Shown here: positions 1 to 5,662 of the stretch, piece after piece
Position numbering within the stretch: the stretch's first letter is position 1
Layout: every line of letters begins with the position of its first letter
Assembly: GCA_002439705.1 (NCBI GenBank)
Contig: DJPE01000058.1
Coordinates: 1-12,085, forward strand
DNA length: 12,085 nt
Direction: 5' to 3'
Origin: Christensenella sp. UBA6420
GTDB taxonomy: Bacteria > Bacillota > Clostridia > Christensenellales > DTU072
Notes under the pieces: model-generated
The model's database searches: none
What the model saw: the letters and a program-made list of their open reading frames with translations, nothing else
What the model was told of the DNA's origin: nothing
Made by a program: the position numbers and the translations under genes

Positions 1-23
1 TATCCTTGTGAAAAAGAAAGCGT

Positions 24-58
24 GCTCGGTCGAGCCGAGCTTCGCAACTTGCGGCTCG
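24..58. repeat. Overlapping alternative hairpins at left edge
   Basis: Two mutually exclusive stems can form. GCTCGG (24-29) pairs with CCGAGC (35-40) over a 5-base loop. CGAGCCG (31-37) pairs with CGGCTCG (52-58) over a 14-base loop. No ORF with coding character covers this stretch. It may be the end of a dispersed non-coding repeat or the 3' region of a gene outside the window. The pairing is read directly; any function is unknown. Confidence 0.55.
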
Positions 59-65
59 CGTGTGT

Positions 66-105
66 CTTTGTTACTTTCCGTTCACGCCGAACAGAAAGTA
101 AAAAG
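66..105. repeat. Long imperfect hairpin
   Basis: CTTT (66-69) pairs with AAAG (102-105), TTACTTTC (71-78) with GAAAGTAA (94-101), and GTTC (80-83) with GAAC (89-92), over the loop ACGCC (84-88). G70 is bulged and C79/A93 mismatched, leaving 16 paired positions. Neither strand has a proper T-tract after it, so it does not look like an intrinsic terminator. Its size and symmetry suggest a dispersed palindromic repeat, which is inference. Positions 106-187 show nothing beyond AT-rich sequence. Confidence 0.6.
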
Positions 106-187
106 CTATTCTTATAGAAAAAACGGAATAGAATTGTTATCCTACTCCGTCTTAATTTTTTATCCATAACTCATTACCGTGGGTTTT

Positions 188-253
188 GAACTTCACTTCG
201 CCTACAGCGGAACTTCACTTTACCCAGCGGTAAGTGCGTTCGGGTTTGCCGAA
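188..253 (-). repeat. Short linker/hairpin array downstream of rubrerythrin
   Basis: On the plus strand GAACTTCACTT occurs exactly twice, at 188-198 and 210-220 (AAGTGAAGTTC in the rubrerythrin sense), a 22-base period. Short inverted repeats fill the gaps: CGC/GCG (199-209), ACC/GGT (222-231), a larger fold of CACTT-T-ACC with GGTAAGTG (216-236, one bulged T), and TTCGG/CCGAA (239-253). The array starts 10 bases past the rubrerythrin stop. It has no T-run, so it is not a classical terminator, although no other terminator is visible for that gene. Confidence 0.55.
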
Positions 254-263
254 ATTAGTCTTT

Positions 264-911
264 TTAGTAATTTTCTTTCGAAATCTCGAAATAGCTTTGC
301 GGGTGGGCGCAGACGGGGCAGACTTCGGGGGCGGAAGTGCCGACTTCTATATGGCCGCAGTTACGACATTCCCAGATTTTTACTTCGCTCTTTTCAAAGG
401 CTTCGGCGTATTCCACGTTATGCAAAAGTTTGCGATATCTTTCTTCGTGGCGTTTTTCTATCATACCGACCATTCTGAACTTTTCGGCGAGTTCGGTGAA
501 GCCTTCTTCTTCGGCGGTGCGGGCAAAACCTTCGTACATATCGGTCCACTCGTAATTTTCGCCGTTAGCCGCGCTTAAAAGGTTGTCGGCGGTGTCGCCT
601 ATTCCGTGCAATTCCTTAAACCACATTTTTGCGTGTTCTTTCTCGTTGTCGGCGGTCTTTAAGAAAATTTCGGCGATTTGTTCGTAGCCTTCCTTTTTCG
701 CGACGGAAGAAAAATAGGTGTATTTGTTTCTCGCCTGCGATTCGCCCGCAAACGCGCTCAAAAGATTTTTTTCGGTTTGCGTGCCTGCGTACGGGTTTTG
801 TTCTTCGTACACTTTTACGTTTTTGTCTCTCGCTCTGCAACGGGGGCAAACCGCTTCGTCTTCGCTGCGGACGTTAAATACTTCGTTACATATTTTGCAT
901 TTATATTTCAT
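264..911 (-). CDS. rbr: Rubrerythrin with N- and C-terminal rubredoxin-like sites
   Basis: This is a cytoplasmic non-haem iron protein. The family reduces hydrogen peroxide to water in anaerobes, using electrons from NAD(P)H through rubredoxin or flavoprotein partners. The 215 residues divide into an N-terminal Cys4 site (C5, C8, C22, C25), a ferritin-like four-helix diiron domain (about 45-165) with GESQA at E57, E90/H93 in EKEHA, an EEEG segment near 134-137 and E152/H155 in EKRH, and a C-terminal rubredoxin-like Cys4 site (C182, C185, C198, C201). Classical rubrerythrin has only the C-terminal iron site and reverse rubrerythrin only the N-terminal one; this protein has both. The ATG follows AGGAGA at 918-923 with a 6-base gap. 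The gene is monocistronic from its own promoter (974-1002). The family call is firm; peroxidase activity is inferred from it. Confidence 0.95.
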   Translation of the reverse strand: MKYKCKICNEVFNVRSEDEAVCPRCRARDKNVKVYEEQNPYAGTQTEKNLLSAFAGESQARNKYTYFSSVAKKEGYEQIAEIFLKTADNEKEHAKMWFKELHGIGDTADNLLSAANGENYEWTDMYEGFARTAEEEGFTELAEKFRMVGMIEKRHEERYRKLLHNVEYAEAFEKSEVKIWECRNCGHIEVGTSAPEVCPVCAHPQSYFEISKENY

Positions 912-973
912 AATACGTCTCCTTTTTTTGATTTCCGATTATCGTTTCTTTACGGCAATTCGTTTCGATAAAA

Positions 974-1002
974 ATTGTACGTTACTATCATTGTACAGTC
1001 AA
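974..1002 (-). promoter_or_regulatory. Sigma-A-type promoter of rubrerythrin
   Basis: Read on the minus strand, TTGACT (-35, 1002-997) is followed after exactly 17 bases by TACAAT (-10, 979-974). Both boxes are one base from consensus. The heptamer ATTGTAC occurs twice on the plus strand (974-980 and 990-996), once over the -10 and once in the spacer next to the -35, a possible operator. The leader to the ATG at 911 is about 55 bases. Confidence 0.75.
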
Positions 1003-1023
1003 ACGATAAATTTTGCAATACGG

Positions 1024-1048
1024 AAAACGCCGCTACGGGAGCGGCGTT
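1024..1048 (-). terminator. Intrinsic terminator after ypeB
   Basis: AACGCCGCT (1026-1034) and AGCGGCGTT (1040-1048) form a perfect 9-bp GC-rich stem with a 5-base loop. On the minus strand the stem runs into TTTT. The hairpin begins about 37 bases past the ypeB stop and upstream of the rubrerythrin promoter, so it separates the two units. The T-run is short, so some read-through is possible. Confidence 0.7.
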
Positions 1049-1084
1049 ATTTGCGTTTATTTCAGGTTGTACAAAAAGCGTATA

Positions 1085-2374
1085 TTACATAAGGAGTTTG
1101 CCGGACTCTTCTATCGTGACGAGCACCTTTATTTCTTCGCCCGTTTCCGGGTCAAGGTAGATATAGTATTCCGTGCCGTCCTTTTCGGCTATTACTTCTA
1201 TCGCGTCGATTTCGGCGTTCCACTCGGTGGGAATGACGCACTTAGACTGTTGCTTTACCGTAAGAAGACTGTTTATCACGATGGTTTTCGACGGGAAACT
1301 TACTTCCCTTTCGGTATGGTTGTAGAGATAATTCTGACTTTCCAAACCTATTATATCCCCCGTTTCGGCGCAGATTTTTACCTTTATTAAATCGGGATAG
1401 AAAATAACGTCGTCCTTACAATACGCGTAATTTATATAAACGGTAGAATCGTCGTTACTTACCCATACGGCTTTCATATCGGAAAACCCGAAGTTAGTCA
1501 TATATTCGTCAGCTTTGGCTACGCACTCTTCTTCCGATAAATTAGGTTCGTTAATTTCGCAATAGGCGTTGTACATCGCAAGATACCCGCCGACTTTCGT
1601 AATCTGCGCGTTGCCGACGTTGCGGCCTAAATTGAATTCGTAAAGGTAGGTAGGGATACTCGCCGTGCCTTCTCCGATATACCTTATATCGGTAGCTCCC
1701 TTGAAGTATTCCGACACTTTGCTTACTCCGTCTTCGGTCGTTATTTCCGCCTTGTCGGCAAGAAACTTCGCCTGTCGGTCGTTAAGTCCGTCGCTGAACG
1801 GTCCGTCGTAAATCATCTCGGGATACTCTACGGACGAATGATTTTTTATTGCGCCCGCCACCGCTTCGCTCGAAATCACCGCCACGGTCTTGCCGTCGGT
1901 AAGGCTGTCCTTAGCTTCGTTAAGCGTAACGTTAAGCTCCTTAACGACGTCGTAAAACTTATTTATATTCGCTTTTTCTTCGTCGCTTAGCGGCGCGGTC
2001 TTCATCTTCGTCGACAGGAACAAACAGTAATCGCCGAGCTGGTTAAGAAACTTAATAACTTTACTTATTTCTTCGCTTTCGGTTCCCAACTGTGAAAAGT
2101 TGGTAGCCGATATATCACACTCTCTCCATACGTCCATAAGAAGTTCCCGTTTCAGTTCTCCCCCTTCTATTACGGATATTTTGGAAAGTTTCAGCTCCAC
2201 GTCGTTCATACTGTCCACCGTTTCGTAATAGGACTTTTCGTAAATGCCCGCTATTTTTTCGTCGGACTCTTTACGCTTCTTTTCCACCACGCCGAGAGCG
2301 GTGGCAAGCCCGATAACGGCAAGTAACAATACCGCTCCCGTTACTATCAAAACTATCTTTACTTTCTTACTCAT
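1085..2374 (-). CDS. ypeB: Germination protein YpeB
   Basis: YpeB is the partner of the cortex-lytic enzyme SleB. In Bacillus the two stabilise each other in the dormant spore and YpeB is degraded at germination. The 429 residues (close to the family's usual size) start with a short basic N-terminus and one membrane anchor (about 6-29), followed by a helical YpeB domain. The characteristic YDGPFSD motif lies at 189-195. A PepSY-type region spans about 279-350 (ETGDIIGLES near 336-345), with a second repeat ending in YLDPETGEEI (406-415). The ATG is preceded by AAGGAGAG, which overlaps the sleB stop, so the genes are only 9 bases apart and probably translationally coupled. It is the last gene of the spoIIR-sleB-ypeB operon. 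Family assignment is firm from the motif and the sleB neighbour. Confidence 0.94.
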   Translation of the reverse strand: MSKKVKIVLIVTGAVLLLAVIGLATALGVVEKKRKESDEKIAGIYEKSYYETVDSMNDVELKLSKISVIEGGELKRELLMDVWRECDISATNFSQLGTESEEISKVIKFLNQLGDYCLFLSTKMKTAPLSDEEKANINKFYDVVKELNVTLNEAKDSLTDGKTVAVISSEAVAGAIKNHSSVEYPEMIYDGPFSDGLNDRQAKFLADKAEITTEDGVSKVSEYFKGATDIRYIGEGTASIPTYLYEFNLGRNVGNAQITKVGGYLAMYNAYCEINEPNLSEEECVAKADEYMTNFGFSDMKAVWVSNDDSTVYINYAYCKDDVIFYPDLIKVKICAETGDIIGLESQNYLYNHTEREVSFPSKTIVINSLLTVKQQSKCVIPTEWNAEIDAIEVIAEKDGTEYYIYLDPETGEEIKVLVTIEESGKLLM

Positions 2375-2383
2375 CTTCTCTCC

Positions 2384-3109
2384 TTACACGCAAAAAACAT
2401 GGTCGCCTATCGTCAGATTTATTTTTTTCGACCGTATCCACGCGCTGGTAGCGGTCTTCGGGTTGTAATAAAAAAGACAACCGTAAGTGGGGTCCCAACC
2501 GTTCATGGCGTCTCTCGCCGCACGTAACGCGGTGGCGTTTGGGGTAAGGTTTATTTGTCCGTCGCTTACCGCGGTAAAGGCTCCCGACTGGTAAATGACT
2601 CCCGCTATCGTGTTCGGGAAAGAAGAACTTTTTACCCTGTTAAGGACCACGGCGGCTACCGCCACCTGCCCCGTGTACGGTTCTCCGCGGGCTTCGCCGT
2701 AAACGAGCCTTGCCAGAAGGTACTCGTCGTTACTGTTGCTGCCCGTAGCTCCGCTTCCCGAAGACAAGCTTATTCCCATCGCCGCGGCGGTCTTTTTGCC
2801 CACTATTCCGTCGGCGGTAAGTCCGTTCTTCCGCTGAAAGTACATTACGGCTTTTTTCGTGGCGGAACCGAATATTCCGTCCACGCTGCCCGTGTAGTAG
2901 CCCCAATTTTTCAGTTTCGTCTGAACGGTACGTACGGTCTGCCCCGTACTGCCCTGCTTTATTACGGTAGCGGCTTCCGCTTCGTCGCCCGACATAAGTT
3001 CGGTAAGCGTAAAAGCCGCCGTGGCCGCCATGGCTATAAGCAAAATTACCGTAAGGACGATATTTATTACGTTAGCGTTAAGTTTACAGTTTTTCTTATT
3101 CTCAGTCAT
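2384..3109 (-). CDS. sleB: Spore cortex-lytic enzyme SleB
   Basis: SleB is a lytic transglycosylase that breaks down muramic-delta-lactam-containing cortex peptidoglycan during germination. Within 241 residues there is an N-terminal hydrophobic segment (about 14-35, export signal or anchor), a PG_binding_1 peptidoglycan-binding domain (about 50-112, with GSTGQTVRTVQ and VDGIFGSATKKAV), a Gly/Ser/Asn-rich linker (114-127), and a Hydrolase_2 (SleB/CwlJ) catalytic domain (129-241). The latter carries LVYGEARGEP with the probable catalytic Glu139, then GQVAVAAVVLNRV, and C-terminal WDPTYGCLFYYNP. The length is near that of other SleB proteins. The start overlaps the spoIIR end by 8 bases, and AAGGAG lies 5 bases upstream, inside spoIIR. 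It is followed by its partner ypeB, the same order as in Bacillus. Very secure call. Confidence 0.96.
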   Translation of the reverse strand: MTENKKNCKLNANVINIVLTVILLIAMAATAAFTLTELMSGDEAEAATVIKQGSTGQTVRTVQTKLKNWGYYTGSVDGIFGSATKKAVMYFQRKNGLTADGIVGKKTAAAMGISLSSGSGATGSNSNDEYLLARLVYGEARGEPYTGQVAVAAVVLNRVKSSSFPNTIAGVIYQSGAFTAVSDGQINLTPNATALRAARDAMNGWDPTYGCLFYYNPKTATSAWIRSKKINLTIGDHVFCV

Positions 3110-3617
3110 CGTTTCTCCTTGAATTAAAATAATCCCAGATTGCCGAACGGTATTCCCCTTCGTCGGAATCGAAACAAAGGGGCGGATAAGCGACGCACCA
3201 CCAATTATCCCCTTTGCCCGAGCCTAAATTTATTATTACGGCGTCGTAATACCCGTCGCGATACACCTTTCCGCCGTAACTTCTCGACGGAAAATATTCC
3301 CGCCCGATAAGTACTTCCGCCCCGTAATTAAACCCGTTTCTTTTCAGCGTTTCGTCGCAAAGTTTTTCTATCGCGGCGGCGTTTTTTACGAAAATTTCTT
3401 TCGCTTCGTCGATATTTTTCGCAGACGACAAAAGCGGGGTAAGAAACTTTACCGTTTCGTCGCGGACTTTAAGTTTTACGTCCTGCGCTTCCGTTTCGTT
3501 GCTGTCGGCTCGTATGTGAAGCCTTAACGGTTTTTCCGTTTCGCCGCAGGCTACGGCGTTAATAAGTACGAAAAACGCGGCTACCGTAAGTAAAAATATT
3601 CTGAAAATCTTTTTCAT
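3102..3617 (-). CDS. spoIIR: Stage II sporulation protein R
   Basis: SpoIIR is made in the forespore under sigma-F and secreted into the intermembrane space. There it triggers SpoIIGA to process pro-sigma-E in the mother cell. The 171-residue protein has a hydrophobic N-terminal segment (about 5-23). AVAC at 21-24 is lipobox-like but with Ala at -3, so lipidation is possible rather than likely. The family signatures are RLHIRADSN (32-40) and GKGDNWWCVAYPPLCF (134-149). It is shorter than the Bacillus protein, mostly at the C-terminus, which ends soon after the PPLCF motif. The SD is a G-run (GGGGGG) about 7 bases before the ATG. It heads an operon whose next gene, sleB, begins inside its last codons. 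A sigma-F-like promoter is visible at 3636-3665. Confidence 0.93.
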   Translation of the reverse strand: MKKIFRIFLLTVAAFFVLINAVACGETEKPLRLHIRADSNETEAQDVKLKVRDETVKFLTPLLSSAKNIDEAKEIFVKNAAAIEKLCDETLKRNGFNYGAEVLIGREYFPSRSYGGKVYRDGYYDAVIINLGSGKGDNWWCVAYPPLCFDSDEGEYRSAIWDYFNSRRNDD

Positions 3618-3635
3618 CGTTTTTTCCCCCCGTCT

Positions 3636-3665
3636 ATTTTTGACCGTAATTTTTAATTTGATACG
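3636..3665 (-). promoter_or_regulatory. Possible sigma-F-type promoter of spoIIR
   Basis: On the minus strand CGTATC (3665-3660) is followed after 14 bases by GGTCAAAAAT (3645-3636). This resembles the forespore sigma-F pattern (GTATA-like -35, then GG..A.A.T-like -10). The spacing is about right, and it sits about 20 bases before the start of a gene known to be sigma-F-controlled in Bacillus. Pattern match only; sigma-F and sigma-G promoters are similar. Confidence 0.5.
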
Positions 3666-3715
3666 GAATTTACGGAGAAAATCTTTTCGTTATCTTATAG
3701 ACGAAAACGAAAATC

Positions 3716-3738
3716 CATAGTAAAATAAAACTACTATG
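3716..3738 (+). promoter_or_regulatory. Inverted repeat covering the DUF2156 start codon
   Basis: CATAGTA (3716-3722) and TACTATG (3732-3738) form a perfect 7-bp inverted repeat around a 9-base AT-rich loop. The start ATG (3736-3738) lies in the right arm, and no SD sequence is seen before it. The stem is AT-rich and weak. It could dampen initiation, serve as an operator, or be chance. Confidence 0.35.
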
Positions 3739-4611
3739 CTGAATTTCAAAAAAATAACATTACAAGATAAAGACGCACTTAAAACCTTTCTCGGCGATAA
3801 TCCCGAAAGAATCTGCGAAAACACGCCGGGGCTAATCCTTACCTGGGACGTGGAAGACGGAAGATATATGGCTGTGGAAAACGACACTCTGTATATAGCG
3901 AGCATTTCCGAAAACAAAGCCGACTTCAATTTCCCCGTAGGGGCGGATAGCGACGCTCTCGACAAAATAGCGGAATACTGCAAAAAAAACAATCTTTCTT
4001 TATCCTTTTCGTACCTGTCGGAAAGACAAAAGGACTTACTGCAAAGTAAATTCAATTGTTCGGTAAAATACGACCGCGACTGGTCGGACTATATCTACCT
4101 TGCGGAAGATTTGAAAACTCTTTCGGGCAAAAAATACCACGGACAGAAAAACCACGTCAACCGCTTCATAAAAGACTATCCCGACCACGTTTTCTTACCG
4201 TTCGAAGCGGGACTCGTACCCGAAATTCTTAGTTTTTCGGAAAAGTTTTACGAAGAAAAACAGAGCGACAACAAGCTGTTTCTGGAAGACAAAAAGTTGT
4301 TTTTCCGTATGCTCGACGAAGCGGAAGAAATAGGACAATACGGCGGTGTGCTTAAAGCTGACGACGAAGTGGTAGCGGTAAGTTTCGGCGAAATAGTCGG
4401 CGACACCCTTTACGTCCACTACGAAAAGGCTTTGCGGAGCTACCCCGGTTCTTACGCGATGATAAACTACCTTTTCGCAAACCGCTACGCAAAAAACGCA
4501 ACGTATATAAACCGCGAAGAAGACTGCGGCGACGAAGGACTACGGGAAGCAAAATTATCTCTCCACCCCGTACTTTTGGCGGACAAGTATTTTGCGGAAG
4601 TTATATTTTAG
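3736..4611 (+). CDS. DUF2156 / LPG_synthase_C-type GNAT-fold protein
   Basis: The protein is related to the soluble C-terminal domain of phosphatidylglycerol lysyltransferase (MprF), a tandem GNAT-like fold. MprF domains use aminoacyl-tRNA to modify lipids, but stand-alone DUF2156 proteins such as this have no assigned substrate. The 291 residues have no membrane segment, so it should be cytosolic. Recognisable family blocks are KKYHGQKNHVNRF (132-144), HYEKALRSYPGSYAMIN (228-244) and INREEDCGDEGLREAKLSLH (258-277), the last being the most conserved region. The length matches the stand-alone family. No Shine-Dalgarno sequence precedes the ATG, and the start lies inside an inverted repeat; the N-terminal sequence nevertheless fits the family start. 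It is transcribed divergently from spoIIR and alone, with a new promoter before secG. Function is unknown. Confidence 0.85.
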   Translation: MLNFKKITLQDKDALKTFLGDNPERICENTPGLILTWDVEDGRYMAVENDTLYIASISENKADFNFPVGADSDALDKIAEYCKKNNLSLSFSYLSERQKDLLQSKFNCSVKYDRDWSDYIYLAEDLKTLSGKKYHGQKNHVNRFIKDYPDHVFLPFEAGLVPEILSFSEKFYEEKQSDNKLFLEDKKLFFRMLDEAEEIGQYGGVLKADDEVVAVSFGEIVGDTLYVHYEKALRSYPGSYAMINYLFANRYAKNATYINREEDCGDEGLREAKLSLHPVLLADKYFAEVIF

Positions 4612-4641
4612 ACGGCGGCAGAGAAAAATAGCTAAAAATAC

Positions 4642-4670
4642 TTGAAAAAAAATTATTCTCATGGTAGAAT
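4642..4670 (+). promoter_or_regulatory. Sigma-A promoter of secG
   Basis: TTGAAA (4642-4647) and TAGAAT (4665-4670) are separated by exactly 17 bases. A 9-base direct repeat AATAGCTAA occurs at 4627-4635 and 4668-4676, flanking the promoter and overlapping the end of the -10. The leader to the ATG at 4704 is about 27 bases, with AGGAG at 4693-4697. Confidence 0.8.
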
Positions 4671-4703
4671 AGCTAAGCATAATATCTAAGTTAGGAGCGA
4701 AAT

Positions 4704-5000
4704 ATGTTGAATCTGATGCTTTCGGCGGTTCAGGCTTACACAGTTTATACCGTCTTTTCTATAATCTTTATGGTAATTATGGTGCTTTTGAGCATCGCTA
4801 TGATAGTAATCGTAGTTCTCCAACAAGGTAACTCGGGCAACATCGGCGCAATTACCGGCAGCACGGAATCCTTCTTCGGCAAGAACAAGGCGAGAAGTCT
4901 CGACGGAAAGTTGAAGAGATGGACGGTAGGAATAGCAGCCGCCATTCTCGTAAGCAGTATCCTTTTCTTCGTGTTCCAAATTCTCAAAAACGCGCTGTAA
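4704..5000 (+). CDS. secG: Preprotein translocase subunit SecG
   Basis: SecG is the small auxiliary membrane subunit of the SecYEG protein-export channel. The 98 residues form two membrane helices (about 17-39 and 73-95). They are joined by the conserved cytoplasmic loop, which begins QQGNSGNIGAITGSTESFFG (40-59) and is the clearest signature of the family. Its length is slightly above the usual 70-80 residues because of an N-terminal stretch before the first helix. The ATG follows AGGAG with a 6-base gap. It has its own promoter and is closed by a strong terminator 28 bases after the stop, so it is monocistronic. In many Firmicutes secG is followed by rnr (RNase R) and smpB; here smpB comes next and rnr is absent. 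Confidence 0.93.
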   Translation: MLNLMLSAVQAYTVYTVFSIIFMVIMVLLSIAMIVIVVLQQGNSGNIGAITGSTESFFGKNKARSLDGKLKRWTVGIAAAILVSSILFFVFQILKNAL

Positions 5001-5028
5001 GATACGAAACGTAATATTGTATCTGACG

Positions 5029-5055
5029 CCCCGAACCTGCCGTTCGGGGTTTTTT
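5029..5055 (+). terminator. Intrinsic terminator after secG
   Basis: CCCCGAAC (5029-5036) and GTTCGGGG (5042-5049) make a perfect 8-bp stem over a 5-base loop, followed by six T residues (5050-5055). This is a textbook Rho-independent terminator 28 bases past the secG stop. Confidence 0.93.
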
Positions 5056-5119
5056 ATTGTCCGTACGCGAAAAAAACATCTTTTTCGACTCGGTTTTTCT
5101 CCGACACGATTAGTTTGTG

Positions 5120-5148
5120 TTGATTAAAAACGTTTTGTATGATAAAAT
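5120..5148 (+). promoter_or_regulatory. Sigma-A promoter of the smpB operon
   Basis: TTGATT (5120-5125) and TAAAAT (5143-5148) are separated by exactly 17 bases. TG at 5140-5141, one base further upstream than usual, may act as a loose extended -10. It lies between the secG terminator and smpB and probably drives smpB-recF-argS and the two downstream genes. Confidence 0.75.
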
Positions 5149-5164
5149 TTTTTATATGTGCGTC

Positions 5165-5176
5165 CGTACGCGTACG
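5165..5176 (+). promoter_or_regulatory. Perfect 12-bp palindrome before the smpB SD
   Basis: CGTACGCGTACG is fully self-complementary and ends 2 bases before AAGGAG (5179-5184). It falls in the expected 5' leader, some 16 bases past the -10. The 11-mer GTCCGTACGCG at 5162-5172 overlaps it and also occurs at 5059-5069, before the promoter. The pair could be operator sites or, in RNA, a small structure near the SD. Function is inferred from position only. Confidence 0.4.
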
Positions 5177-5189
5177 TTAAGGAGTATTT

Positions 5190-5636
5190 ATGACGGTAGT
5201 CGCCACGAATAAAAAAGCCTATCACGAGTTCTTTATCGAAGAAACTTTCGAAGCGGGTATCCAGCTCGTGGGCAGCGAAGTGAAAAGTATAAGAAACGGC
5301 GGAGTGAACTTAAAAGACAGTTTCGCAATAGTAAAGAACGGGGAACTGTTCCTTATAAACGCCCACATATCCCCTTATAAAATGGGGAGCTTTTATAACC
5401 CCGACCCGAGAAGAGAGCGCAGGCTCCTTATGCACAAGCGGGAAATAGACCGCATTGCGGGTAAGGTTCAGCAAAAAGGATACGCGATAGTCGTGACGAA
5501 AATGTACTTCAAGCAGTCGCTCGTCAAAGTGGAAGTGGCTTTGGCTAAGGGTAAAGAACTGCACGACAAACGCAACGCCCTTAAAGAAAAACAGCTTAAC
5601 CGCGAAGTAAGCAGAGCTTTGGCGGATTACAGATAG
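5190..5636 (+). CDS. smpB: SsrA-binding protein SmpB
   Basis: SmpB binds tmRNA and brings it to stalled ribosomes for trans-translation, which tags the incomplete peptide and releases the ribosome. The 148 residues cover the whole family: an N-terminal TNKKAYHEFFIEETFEAGI block, then GSEVKSIRNGGVNLKDSFA (tmRNA-binding beta barrel, about 28-47), INAHISPYKMG (about 57-67), LLMHKREIDRI, and the basic tail from KGKELHDKR onward (about 121-148) that lies in the decoding centre. The ATG has AAGGAG 5 bases upstream. It is the first gene of an operon with recF 26 bases on. No tmRNA gene (ssrA) was recognised in the window, although smpB and ssrA are often adjacent. Confidence 0.96.
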   Translation: MTVVATNKKAYHEFFIEETFEAGIQLVGSEVKSIRNGGVNLKDSFAIVKNGELFLINAHISPYKMGSFYNPDPRRERRLLMHKREIDRIAGKVQQKGYAIVVTKMYFKQSLVKVEVALAKGKELHDKRNALKEKQLNREVSRALADYR

Positions 5637-5662
5637 ACGGAGATTACGCAAGGGAGCAAAAA

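Noticed and set aside
71..101. Intrinsic terminator for a gene left of the window
   Set aside because: The hairpin is good but neither strand has a T-tract after it.
160..168. DnaA-box-like TTATCCATA, possibly an origin near recF
   Set aside because: A single imperfect box, no cluster of boxes, and no dnaA or dnaN; recF here is not at the origin.
2555..3127. 190-codon plus-strand open frame
   Set aside because: Antisense to sleB, whose domains are unmistakable; low-complexity Arg/Gly/Tyr composition typical of a shadow frame.
4627..4676. AATAGCTAA direct repeat around the secG promoter as an operator
   Set aside because: Short AT-rich 9-mers can recur by chance and no symmetry is present; kept only as a remark.
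5637..5662. tmRNA (ssrA) next to smpB
   Set aside because: The gap to recF is only 26 bases and no tRNA-like ends or tag ORF were seen elsewhere in the window.
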